Shown here: positions 56,227 to 64,000 of the stretch, one piece after another
Position numbering within the stretch: the stretch's first letter is position 1
Layout of the letters: the number at the start of each line of letters is the position of its first letter
NCBI GenBank assembly: GCA_025360965.1
Contig: JANYBC010000021.1
Span: forward strand, 22,199 to 86,198
Source of the DNA: Anaeromyxobacter sp.
GTDB lineage: Bacteria > Myxococcota > Myxococcia > Myxococcales > Anaeromyxobacteraceae
Length of the DNA: 64,000 nucleotides
Direction of reading: 5' to 3'
Program-made: the position numbers and the translations under genes
Notes under the pieces: model-generated
What the model was told of the DNA's origin: nothing
What the model saw: only the letters and a program-made list of their open reading frames with translations
Databases searched by the model: none

Positions 56227-57191
56227 GGGGTCGCCTCGGCGCGGAGCGCGGCGGCGATCTCGGCGCCGATGCGCCTGGCCTCGTCGGCCTGCCCCGGCGG
56301 CAGCGTCACCGCGCCCACCACCGGGTGTCCGCCGCCGCCGTAGCGCTGGCAGAGCCGGGCGATGTCGTGGCTGCGCGGCACCAGCGGCCACGGGTTGGAG
56401 CCGACCGAGACCTTGGTCCGCTTCCGGTCCTCCGACACCACCACCGTGTAGCGGGCCGCCGGGAAGAGCTCGTAGGCGATGAACTTGTTGGCGCTCTCCA
56501 GCCCGGTGCCGAGCAGGTCGACCTCGACCACGCCCTGCTCCAGGCGCGCCAGGCCGCGGTAGAGCCCGATGGCCGCCTGGTGGCGGGCCAGCAGCGGCGC
56601 CAGCGGCTCGGCGGCCCAGGGAGCGTCCACGATCTGCGCCAGCGTCCGGTGGCGCATGGCCTCGATGATCCGGTCGGGCAGCGCCGGGTCCTGGGTGGCC
56701 TCCAGCAGCGTCATGAGCTTGAGGGCCGGCTCCTCGAGCCGGACCGCCACCGCGGCCGAGGGGAAGCGGGCCGCGTCGATCAGCTCGGCCCAGTGGATGA
56801 GCTCCTCGAGCCCGGCGGCCTCCCAGCCGAACCGGTCGCGCAGGGTGCGGGCGATGAAGCCGGTGCAGGAGGGGGCGGCCGGGTCCCAGAACTGCCGGGG
56901 CGATCGCCGGGCCTCGAAGACCGCCTGGTCGGCCGGCGACATGAAGGCGCTGGCGTGGTGGTCGAACCACCAGTGAAGGCCGGGGTGTGGCGAGAAGCGG
57001 AAATCGACGCAGGCGTTGAGCGGCCCGTCGAAGGCGTCGGCCGGGAAGGGATCGCCCTGGGCGTGAGCCATGGGGCGGTGGCGCACGCCGGAGAGCCGCG
57101 CCCCCTCCCGCTCGGCCATGAAGCGGCCGAAGAGGGCGGTGGAGGCGCAGCCGTCGAAGCAGTTGCCGTGGTACAGGATCGTCAGGTGCAT
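56223..57191 (-). CDS. DHH-family phosphoesterase (DHH-DHHA1)
   Basis: 322 residues from ATG 57191 (MHLTILYHGNCFDGCAST). Metal-binding elements: YHGNCFDG at the N-terminus (in place of the usual HxDxDG), DFRFSPHP, the name motif FDHH in HWWFDHHASAF, and the DHHA1 loop YGGGGHP near the C-terminus. The family hydrolyses short oligonucleotides, cyclic dinucleotides or polyphosphate; motif variation prevents a substrate call. Coupled to a receiver gene downstream. Similar proteins exist in Myxococcota as conserved hypotheticals. Confidence 0.82.
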   Translation of the reverse strand: MHLTILYHGNCFDGCASTALFGRFMAEREGARLSGVRHRPMAHAQGDPFPADAFDGPLNACVDFRFSPHPGLHWWFDHHASAFMSPADQAVFEARRSPRQFWDPAAPSCTGFIARTLRDRFGWEAAGLEELIHWAELIDAARFPSAAVAVRLEEPALKLMTLLEATQDPALPDRIIEAMRHRTLAQIVDAPWAAEPLAPLLARHQAAIGLYRGLARLEQGVVEVDLLGTGLESANKFIAYELFPAARYTVVVSEDRKRTKVSVGSNPWPLVPRSHDIARLCQRYGGGGHPVVGAVTLPPGQADEARRIGAEIAAALRAEATP

Positions 57192-57347
57192 CCGGCCGCG
57201 GAGCATAGCGGCAAGCGACGCCGCGCACCGGGCCGAACCGGGTCCGCCCCACCGGGGCCGGTCTCCGCCGCGCTCCGGGACGAGCGCGCCGGCCGCTCGC
57301 GGCCGGGCGGTAGCGGCGGGCCTGCCCCGCGAGTAGACTCACGGCGA

Positions 57348-58309
<962 letters not shown>

Positions 58310-58313
<4 letters not shown>

Positions 58314-59215
58314 CCGTCGCCGCCCCGCCGCCGTCGGCCCCGGCTGGCCCGGCCGGCCCGCAGCTGGTGATCATCACCGGGGTATCCGGGTCGGGGAAGT
58401 CCACGGCGCTGCGGGCCCTCGAGGACTCCGGCTTCTACTGCGTCGACAACCTCCCCATCGTGCTGCTGGAGAAGCTGCTGCAGCTCTCCGGCCACACCGC
58501 CGGCGAGGTCTCGCGCATCGCCGCGGTGGTCGACGCCCGCGACGTCCGCTTCCTGCCCGAGGCGCCGCGCATCCTCGGCGAGCTGCGGAAGCTCGGCATC
58601 CCCCTCACCGTCCTCTTCCTCGACGCCACCGACGAGTCGCTGGTGCGCCGCTACTCCGAGACCCGGCGCCGCCACCCGCTCTCGGGCGACACGGGGACGG
58701 TCCTCGACGGCGTGGCCGCCGAGCGCCAGGCCCTGGCCGGGCTCCACGCCGTGGCCGACGAGGTCGTCGACACCACCAACCTCAACGTCCACGACCTCAA
58801 GCGGCTGGTGGGCAAGCGCTTCGTCTCCGGCGAGGGGGCCAAGCTCGGCGTCACGGTGGTCTCCTTCGGCTTTCGCTACGGCATCCCGGCCCACTCCGAC
58901 CTGGTGCTCGACGTCCGCTTCCTGCCCAACCCGTACTTCATCCCCGAGCTGCGTTCGCGGGTCGGGACCGAGCCGGCGGTGCGCGACTTCGTGCTGTCCC
59001 AGCCCGACGCCCAGGCCTTCCTCGACCGGCTCTACGACTTCGGGGGCTTCCTGCTGCCGCGCTACAAGGCCGAGGGGAAGAGCTACCTGACCATCGCCAT
59101 CGGCTGCACCGGCGGCAAGCACCGCTCGGTGGCCATCGCCGGCGAGCTGGCCCGGCGGCTCGAAGCTGCCGGCCAGGCGGTCCGCCTCTGGCATCGAGAC
59201 ATCGAGAAGGAGTAG
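58310..59215 (+). CDS. rapZ: RNase adapter protein RapZ / nucleotide-binding YvcJ family
   Basis: 301 residues. Walker [27 protein letters not shown] at the N-terminus, [31 protein letters not shown], and the C-terminal domain with [18 protein letters not shown]. In E. coli RapZ steers RNase E to the GlmZ sRNA; in Bacillus YvcJ binds metabolites/nucleotides. GTG start overlaps the hprK stop. Its PTS context matches the conserved rapZ-ptsO/PTS linkage of proteobacteria. Confidence 0.95.
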
Positions 59216-59229
59216 GTTCCCGCCCCGCC

Positions 59230-59643
59230 ATGGTCGGACTCGTCATCGCAACGCACGGGCAGCTGGCAGCGGAGCTGCTCCGCACCGCCGAGGGCATCGT
59301 CGGCCAGGTGCCGAACGTCACCGCCGTCTCGGTCGACTCCGCCACCTCGGTCGAGGAGGCGCGGGCCCGCCTGGCCACGGCCATCCACCGGGTGGGGACC
59401 GACGGCGAGGGGGTGCTGGTGCTCACCGACATGTTCGGCGGCACGCCCGCCAACCTGGCGCTCACCTTCCTCGATGAGCAGATCGAGGTGGTGACCGGCG
59501 TCAACCTGCCCATGCTGATGAAGCTCGCCAACACCCGCGGCAACGGGCTGGCGGCCGCCGCCGAGCTGGCCACGGCGCAGGGGCAGAAGAACATCACCCT
59601 GGCCAGCGCGCTGCTGCGAGCCCGCGCCCAGTCGGGCCGCTGA
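59230..59643 (+). CDS. PTS system mannose-type EIIA component
   Basis: 137 residues of EIIA-Man type: GLVIATHGQLAAELLRTAEGI with phosphoacceptor His at residue 9-10, VLTDMFGGTPANLAL, and VVTGVNLPMLMKLAN. Receives phosphate from HPr-His15 and passes it to EIIB. It is unfused to EIIB, unlike E. coli ManX. Follows rapZ by 14 bases. Confidence 0.93.
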   Translation: MVGLVIATHGQLAAELLRTAEGIVGQVPNVTAVSVDSATSVEEARARLATAIHRVGTDGEGVLVLTDMFGGTPANLALTFLDEQIEVVTGVNLPMLMKLANTRGNGLAAAAELATAQGQKNITLASALLRARAQSGR

Positions 59644-59656
59644 GCGGGGGCGCCGG

Positions 59657-60151
59657 GTGATCCCCCTCGTCCGCGTCGACAACCGGCTGCTGCACGGGCA
59701 GGTGCTGGAGGCCTGGATGCCGAGGCTGGGGGCGACCACCGTGGTGGTGGCCGACGACGAGGCGGCCCTGAGCCCGCTGGCGCGCGCCGCCATGACCCTC
59801 TGCGTCCCCTGCGAGATCCCGGCCCGCATCGAGAAGCTGGCGGCCGTCGACTTCGCCGCGCTGGCCGACTCCACGGCGGTGGTGCTGCTGCTGGTGCGCG
59901 ACGTGGCCGGGCTGGTCGAGGCCACGACGCGGGGGCTCACCCCGGCGCGGGCGCCGCTCCTCAACCTCGGCAACGTCCACTTCGCCACGGGGCGCCGCCC
60001 CGTCACCCCCTCGGTCTACCTGACCGGGGAGGAGCTGGAGGCCCTGAAGCGGCTGGCCGCGGCCGGGTTCAGGATCGAGGCCCGCGCCGTGCCCACCGAG
60101 GCGCCGGTGGGGCTGGACGAGCTCGAGCGCCGGTACGCCGCCGCCCGATAG
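59657..60151 (+). CDS. PTS system mannose/sorbose-type EIIB component
   Basis: 164 residues: VRVDNRLLHGQVLEAWMPRLG with phosphoacceptor His near residue 14, and VVVADDEAALSPLARAAMTLCVP. The C-terminus has GRRPVTPSVYLTGEELEALKRL as in the family. Phosphorylates incoming sugar via EIICD. GTG start 13 bases after the EIIA stop. Confidence 0.92.
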   Translation: MIPLVRVDNRLLHGQVLEAWMPRLGATTVVVADDEAALSPLARAAMTLCVPCEIPARIEKLAAVDFAALADSTAVVLLLVRDVAGLVEATTRGLTPARAPLLNLGNVHFATGRRPVTPSVYLTGEELEALKRLAAAGFRIEARAVPTEAPVGLDELERRYAAAR

Positions 60152-60169
60152 GCTAGACTCCGCTCCATC

Positions 60170-60865
60170 GTGGGTTACCTCCTCCTCGGCATCGTGGCCG
60201 GGCTGGCTGCAGTGGAGCGCAAGGGCTTCCTGCAGGCCATGCTCTCCCGGCCCATCGCGCTGGCCCCCCTCACCGGGCTGGTGCTCGGCGACGTCGCCGG
60301 CGGGCTGGCGGTGGCGGCGCCGCTCGAGCTGCTCTGGCTCGGCGCCGTCAACCTGGGCGCGGCGCTGCCGGTCCACGAGGCGCTGGGCACGGTGGCGGTG
60401 GCCGGCGGCGCGGTGCTGGCGGGGCAGGCGCTCGGCACCGGCGTGACCCCGGCGCTGGCGGTGCTGGCGCTGCTGGCCGGGGCGCCGATGGCGCTGCTGG
60501 GCCGGCGCGCCGATCGCCTCGTGGAGCAGGGCAACGAGCGGCTGGCCCTCTTCGCCGAGGAGGCGCTGCGACGCCACCACCCGCACGTGGCGGTCCGGCT
60601 CAACCTGGCCGGGCTGGCCATGCCCTTCGCCATCGCCGCGGTGCTGGCACCGGCCGGCGCGCTGGTGGCCAGCACGCTGGCGGTCTGGGTGGTGCGGGCC
60701 GCGCCGCAGCTCGACGGCCCGCTGCGGGTCGGCTGGTGGGCCTTCTGCGGCCTGGCCTGCGCCGCCGGCGCCAGGGCGCTCCGGGCCAGGCGCGCCGGGG
60801 CCATCTTCTCGGTCTCGGCGGCGGCGGCGCTGCTGCTCGGGATGGTGCTGCGGGTGTCGCCATGA
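60170..60865 (+). CDS. PTS system mannose/sorbose-type EIIC component
   Basis: 231 residues, six to eight hydrophobic segments: LLLGIVAGLAAVERKGFLQAML, SRPIALAPLTGLVLGDVAGGLAVAAPLELLWLG, LGTVAVAGGAVLAGQALG and later TMs. It is somewhat shorter than typical EIIC-Man (~260). GTG start; TAGACT box 10 bases upstream may mark an internal promoter. Stop overlaps the EIID start (ATGA). Confidence 0.88.
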   Translation: MGYLLLGIVAGLAAVERKGFLQAMLSRPIALAPLTGLVLGDVAGGLAVAAPLELLWLGAVNLGAALPVHEALGTVAVAGGAVLAGQALGTGVTPALAVLALLAGAPMALLGRRADRLVEQGNERLALFAEEALRRHHPHVAVRLNLAGLAMPFAIAAVLAPAGALVASTLAVWVVRAAPQLDGPLRVGWWAFCGLACAAGARALRARRAGAIFSVSAAAALLLGMVLRVSP

Positions 60866-61629
60866 CCATCCGCCTCCGCACCCGGGCCCACGTCTTCTGG
60901 CGCTGCCTCTTCCTGCAGGCGGCCTGGAACCGGCGCGGCATGCAGAACCTCGGCTTCGCCTATGCCATCGAGCCGGCGCTCGACGCACTCTACGAGGACC
61001 CGGTCCGGCGCGAGGAGGCGCTGGCCCGGCACCTGGGCTTCTTCAACTGCCACCCCTACATGGCGGCCGCCATCCTCGGCGGCGCCATCCACCACGAGGA
61101 GCGGGTGGCCGCCGGCGAGGAACCCGGGGCCGCGCCGCTATCCTACAAGGCGACGCTGCAGGGTCCGCTGGCCGCCGTCGGCGACGGCTTCTTCTGGACC
61201 GCGCTGCGCCCCTTCTTCGGCGCCATGGCGGCGCTGGGGGCGCTGGTGGCCGGCTGGCCCGCCGTGGTCGCGGCGGTGCTGCTCTACAACCTGGTCCACT
61301 TCACGCTGCGCGCCGTGCTCTTCGGCGCCGGCTACCGGCAGGGCGACGCGGTGGTCGGGGTCATCGCCAACCTGGCGCTGCCTCGCGTGGCCGAGCACCT
61401 GCGGTCGGCCGGGGTGGCGCTCTGCGGCGCCGCCGCCGCGGCGGTGGCGCTGCGGGCCAGCGGCGTGGCGCCGGGCACCGAGAACGCGGCGGTGCTGGTG
61501 GTGGCGGCGGCCGCGGGCGCCGGCTACCTGGCGCTGGCCAAGGGCACCCCGCTCTTCCCGGCCGCCTACCTGGTGGCGCTGTCCGGTACCATCATGGCGG
61601 CCGTGACCGGCTGGGACGGGAGACCCTGA
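60862..61629 (+). CDS. PTS system mannose/sorbose-type EIID component
   Basis: 255 residues. Family elements: FLQAAWNRRGMQNLGFAYAIEPAL, HLGFFNCHPYMAAAILGGAIHHEE, KATLQGPLAAVGDGFFWTALRP, and several C-terminal TMs. Shorter than E. coli ManZ (~286) in its membrane part. Together with EIIC forms the membrane channel/receptor. The sugar cannot be told. Confidence 0.9.
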   Translation: MTIRLRTRAHVFWRCLFLQAAWNRRGMQNLGFAYAIEPALDALYEDPVRREEALARHLGFFNCHPYMAAAILGGAIHHEERVAAGEEPGAAPLSYKATLQGPLAAVGDGFFWTALRPFFGAMAALGALVAGWPAVVAAVLLYNLVHFTLRAVLFGAGYRQGDAVVGVIANLALPRVAEHLRSAGVALCGAAAAAVALRASGVAPGTENAAVLVVAAAAGAGYLALAKGTPLFPAAYLVALSGTIMAAVTGWDGRP

Positions 61630-61631
61630 GC

Positions 61632-61904
61632 ATGGCGCGGCTGGAGCAGATCTTCACGATCGTCAACTCGCTGGGGCTCCACGCCCGGCCGGCCTCGCAG
61701 CTGGTGCAGATCGCCAACCGGCACAAGTGCGAGGTGCACCTCATCAAGGACGGCAACTCGGTCAACGCCAAGAGCATCATGGGGGTGCTCACCCTGGCGG
61801 CGGCGCGCGGCTCCAAGCTGACCGTCACCTGCGACGGCGACGACGCCGAGTCGGCCCTGGCGGCCATGGGTGCGCTCATCGCCGCCGGCTTCGGGGAGAA
61901 GTAG
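61632..61904 (+). CDS. ptsH: Phosphocarrier protein HPr
   Basis: 90 residues. GLHARPASQLVQIANRH carries the EI-dependent His15; NAKSIMGVLTLAA carries the Ser46-equivalent site for HprK, so this HPr can be regulated by both. ATG 2 bases after the EIID stop. Normal length. Confidence 0.96.
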   Translation: MARLEQIFTIVNSLGLHARPASQLVQIANRHKCEVHLIKDGNSVNAKSIMGVLTLAAARGSKLTVTCDGDDAESALAAMGALIAAGFGEK

Positions 61905-61916
61905 GAGACCACCACC

Positions 61917-63707
61917 ATGGCGGCCGGCACCACCACCTTGAACGGCATCGGCGCCTCGCCCGGCATCGCCATCGGGCGCTGCTGGCCGATCGATCGGCGC
62001 AAGGTGCGGACGCCCAAGCGCCGGCTCGGCCCCGACGAGATCGAGCCGGAGCTGGCCCGCTTCCGCGTGGCCCTCGAGATCTCCGAGCAGCAGCTCGACG
62101 AGGTGCGACGCAAGGTCACCGCCACCGAGGGGACCGGCGCCAGCGAGCACGTCGCCATCATCGACATCCACCGGCTCATGCTCAGGGACGAGATGCTGGT
62201 CCTCGAGGTGCAGAAGCTGATCCGCGAGGAGCGGCTCAACGCCGAGTGGTCGATCAAGCGGGCGGTGCGGAAGATCAAGGGGGCCTTCGCCGCCGACGCC
62301 GACGAGTACTTCAAGGAGCGGCGCGCCGACGTCGACTACGTCGGCGAGCGGATCATCAAGAACCTGCTCGGCCAGCAGGTCGACGTCGAGGAGCTGCCGC
62401 CGGAGGGGGCCATCATCGTGGCCAATGACCTGACCCCGGCCGACACCGCGCTGCTGCTCCACGAGCGCAAGGTCGGGGCCTTCGTCACCGACGCCGGGGC
62501 CAAGACCAGCCACACCGCCATCGTGGCCCGCGCCCTCGAGGTGCCGGCGGTGGTGGCGGTCGGCAAGATCACCACCCTGGCCGACCGGGGCGACTGGATC
62601 GTCGTCGACGGCACCAGCGGCGTGGTCATCATCAACCCGACGCCGGGGGAGCGGGCCGACTACGAGGCCGCCCGGCAGCGCTTCCTCGCCACCGAGAGCG
62701 ACCTGCTCCGCACCCGCGAGCTGCCGGCCACCACGCTCGACGGGGTCACCGTCACGCTGGCCGGCAACATCGAGTTCGCAGAGGAGGTCCCCAGCCTGCT
62801 CAGCCACGGCGGCGAGGCGGTCGGCCTCTACCGGACCGAGTTCCTCTACCTGCAGCGCGACCGGCTGCCGACCGAGGAGGAGCACTACCAGGACTACCGG
62901 CGGGTGCTGGAGGCGCTTTCGCCGCGCACCGTCACCATCCGCACCTTCGACCTCGGCGGCGACAAGCTGCCGTCCGGCCTCAAGGCCCACGCCGAGAACC
63001 CGGCCATGGGGCTCAGAGCCATCCGCTACTGCCTGCGCCAGCCCGACATGTTCCGCAGCCAGCTCCGGGCCCTGCTGCGGGCCTCGGTGCACGGCCGGCT
63101 CCGGCTCATGTTCCCCATGATCTCCGGGGTGGCCGAGTTGCGGGCCGCCAGGAAGGTGCTGGTCGAGGTGCGCGAGGAGCTGGCGGCGGAGGGGCACGAC
63201 CTGCCGCTGCCGCCGCTCGGCATCATGATCGAGCTCCCCAGCGCCGCGCTCATGGCCGACCGCCTGGCCCGCGAGGTCGACTTCTTCAGCATCGGCACCA
63301 ACGACCTGATCCAGTACACCATCGGCATCGACCGGCAGAACAAGGACGTCGCCTACCTCTACCGGCCGCTCCACCTCTCGGTGCTGCGGCTCCTGAAGCA
63401 GGTCTGCGACGCCGGCCGGGAGGCGGGCATCCCGGTCTCGATGTGCGGCGAGATGGCGGGCGAGCCGCTCAACGCCCTGGTGCTGCTCGGGCTCGGCGTC
63501 ACCGAGCTCTCCATGAACGGCCCCTCGATCCCGCTCGTGAAGCGTGTGGTGCGGGCGGCGCGGGCCGAGGACGGCCGGGCGCTGGTGGCGCGGATGCTGG
63601 CGCTGACCCAGGCCGACGACATCGAGCGCGAGGTTCGCGACGAGATGAACCGGCGCTTCGGCGCGCTCATGGAGCACGACGCCACGGTCGGCCCGGTCTC
63701 GGGGTAG
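61917..63707 (+). CDS. ptsI: PTS phosphoenolpyruvate-protein phosphotransferase (Enzyme I)
   Basis: 596 residues. Phosphohistidine domain with [22 protein letters not shown] (active His in TSHTAI), the HPr-binding helices before it, and the PEP-binding barrel: [60 protein letters not shown] and the catalytic-Cys region [13 protein letters not shown]. Transfers phosphate from PEP to HPr. Last gene of the PTS operon. Confidence 0.97.
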   Translation: MAAGTTTLNGIGASPGIAIGRCWPIDRRKVRTPKRRLGPDEIEPELARFRVALEISEQQLDEVRRKVTATEGTGASEHVAIIDIHRLMLRDEMLVLEVQKLIREERLNAEWSIKRAVRKIKGAFAADADEYFKERRADVDYVGERIIKNLLGQQVDVEELPPEGAIIVANDLTPADTALLLHERKVGAFVTDAGAKTSHTAIVARALEVPAVVAVGKITTLADRGDWIVVDGTSGVVIINPTPGERADYEAARQRFLATESDLLRTRELPATTLDGVTVTLAGNIEFAEEVPSLLSHGGEAVGLYRTEFLYLQRDRLPTEEEHYQDYRRVLEALSPRTVTIRTFDLGGDKLPSGLKAHAENPAMGLRAIRYCLRQPDMFRSQLRALLRASVHGRLRLMFPMISGVAELRAARKVLVEVREELAAEGHDLPLPPLGIMIELPSAALMADRLAREVDFFSIGTNDLIQYTIGIDRQNKDVAYLYRPLHLSVLRLLKQVCDAGREAGIPVSMCGEMAGEPLNALVLLGLGVTELSMNGPSIPLVKRVVRAARAEDGRALVARMLALTQADDIEREVRDEMNRRFGALMEHDATVGPVSG

Positions 63708-63718
63708 CGGCGGTCTCA

Positions 63719-63738
63719 CCCTCCGCTGCGACGGAGGG
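63719..63738 (+). terminator. Hairpin after ptsI
   Basis: Perfect 7-base stem (CCCTCCG / CGGAGGG), 6-base loop, 12 bases after the ptsI stop and before the metK promoter. No T-run follows. Confidence 0.5.
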
Positions 63739-63758
63739 GCGGCGCCGCGTCCGTCATG

Positions 63759-63788
63759 TTGACAGGCACGGTCGCGGGCGCTTAGGTT
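63759..63788 (+). promoter_or_regulatory. metK promoter
   Basis: Consensus -35 TTGACA at 63759-63764, 18-base spacer, -10-like TAGGTT at 63783-63788. The start near 63795 leaves a ~26-base leader with GGGAG before the ATG, too short for a SAM riboswitch. Confidence 0.65.
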
Positions 63789-63820
63789 GCGTCCCTTTCG
63801 TGCTTCCCGGGAGCCGCGCC

Positions 63821-64000
63821 ATGTCCGCCACTGATTTCCTCTTCACCTCGGAGTCCGTCACCGAGGGCCATCCAGACAAGATGGCCGACCAGATCTCCGA
63901 CGCCGTCCTCGACGCGGTCCTCAAGCAGGATCCGAAGGGGCGGGTGGCCTGCGAAACGCTGCTCAAGACCGGCTACGTCATGCTGGCCGGCGAGATCACC
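63821..64000 (+). CDS. metK: S-adenosylmethionine synthetase, 3'-truncated by window edge
   Basis: The first 60 residues ([20 protein letters not shown], then [32 protein letters not shown]) are unmistakable MetK, including the SVTEGHPDK metal/ATP-site segment. Makes SAM from Met and ATP. GGGAG precedes the ATG by ~7 bases. The frame is still open at the window end. Confidence 0.96.
   Translation, partial: MSATDFLFTSESVTEGHPDKMADQISDAVLDAVLKQDPKGRVACETLLKTGYVMLAGEIT

Noticed and set aside
63708-63820. SAM riboswitch upstream of metK
   Set aside because: The likely transcript start leaves only about 26 leader bases, and no SAM-I/II/IV-like core is seen.

Overview
The window is a GC-rich (roughly 70 percent or more), densely packed chromosomal segment. 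Its content points to a Myxococcota-type (deltaproteobacterial) bacterium, probably close to Anaeromyxobacter. The reasons are: very GC-rich third codon positions, multiheme c-type cytochromes with a CbcL-like b/c fusion, NtrC-type regulation, the futalosine menaquinone enzyme MqnD, a DUF5916 outer-membrane protein, a SpoVG homologue in a Gram-negative context, and an hprK-rapZ-mannose-PTS-HPr-EI operon. Genus is inferred from gene content only. I saw no rRNA, tRNA or CRISPR array.

Layout. 1-13.8 kb: 3' part of a UvrD/PcrA helicase, a PabB-PabC fusion, adenosine deaminase, O6-alkylguanine-DNA alkyltransferase, glgC, a DUF5916 protein, a RecB-like nuclease, argG and a secreted protein with a duplicated module. 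13.9-20.1 kb (minus strand): a tightly coupled operon of a CbcL-like cytochrome, a dodecaheme cytochrome, a histidine kinase, an NtrC-type regulator and a GNAT enzyme. 20.2-28.8 kb: mreB and the ispE-spoVG-prs-rplY-pth-rpsF-rpsR-rplI housekeeping block, split by an oppositely oriented kup. 28.8-32.9 kb is accessory: VapBC, hpt, a tiny membrane protein, an inverted-repeat element, a decayed IS, a Fic protein and an odd sigma-like gene. 33-36.2 kb: a methyltransferase/coiled-coil giant and a PilZ protein. 36.3-43 kb: GH57, mqnD, an MFS transporter, galT and glgA. 43-50.2 kb is mixed: a triple TonB-C-like protein, a DUF2442/DUF4160 pair between direct repeats, DAHP synthase, ParDE, a ThiO-like oxidase, and two damaged genes. 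49.5-57.2 kb: TetR, dinB, a hybrid kinase, SDR, an OYE-family reductase, and a receiver coupled to a DHH phosphoesterase. 57.3-63.7 kb: hprK, rapZ, EIIA, EIIB, EIIC, EIID, ptsH and ptsI, followed by the 5' end of metK.

How the genes work together. MqnD makes menaquinone. The CbcL-like protein is placed to oxidise menaquinol and pass electrons to the 12-heme cytochrome, under control of the kinase/NtrC pair encoded in the same transcript. GlgC and GlgA form the glycogen synthesis route, with GH57 and GalT feeding or remodelling hexose polymers. HprK, HPr-Ser/His, EI and the four mannose-type EII parts form a complete phosphorelay that may be mainly regulatory.

A cross-cutting pattern: at least a dozen genes lack a Shine-Dalgarno sequence and instead carry a -10-like TAnnnT-type box 6-9 bases before the start codon. 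This suggests many leaderless mRNAs and helps fix several starts, including a TTG at 51569.
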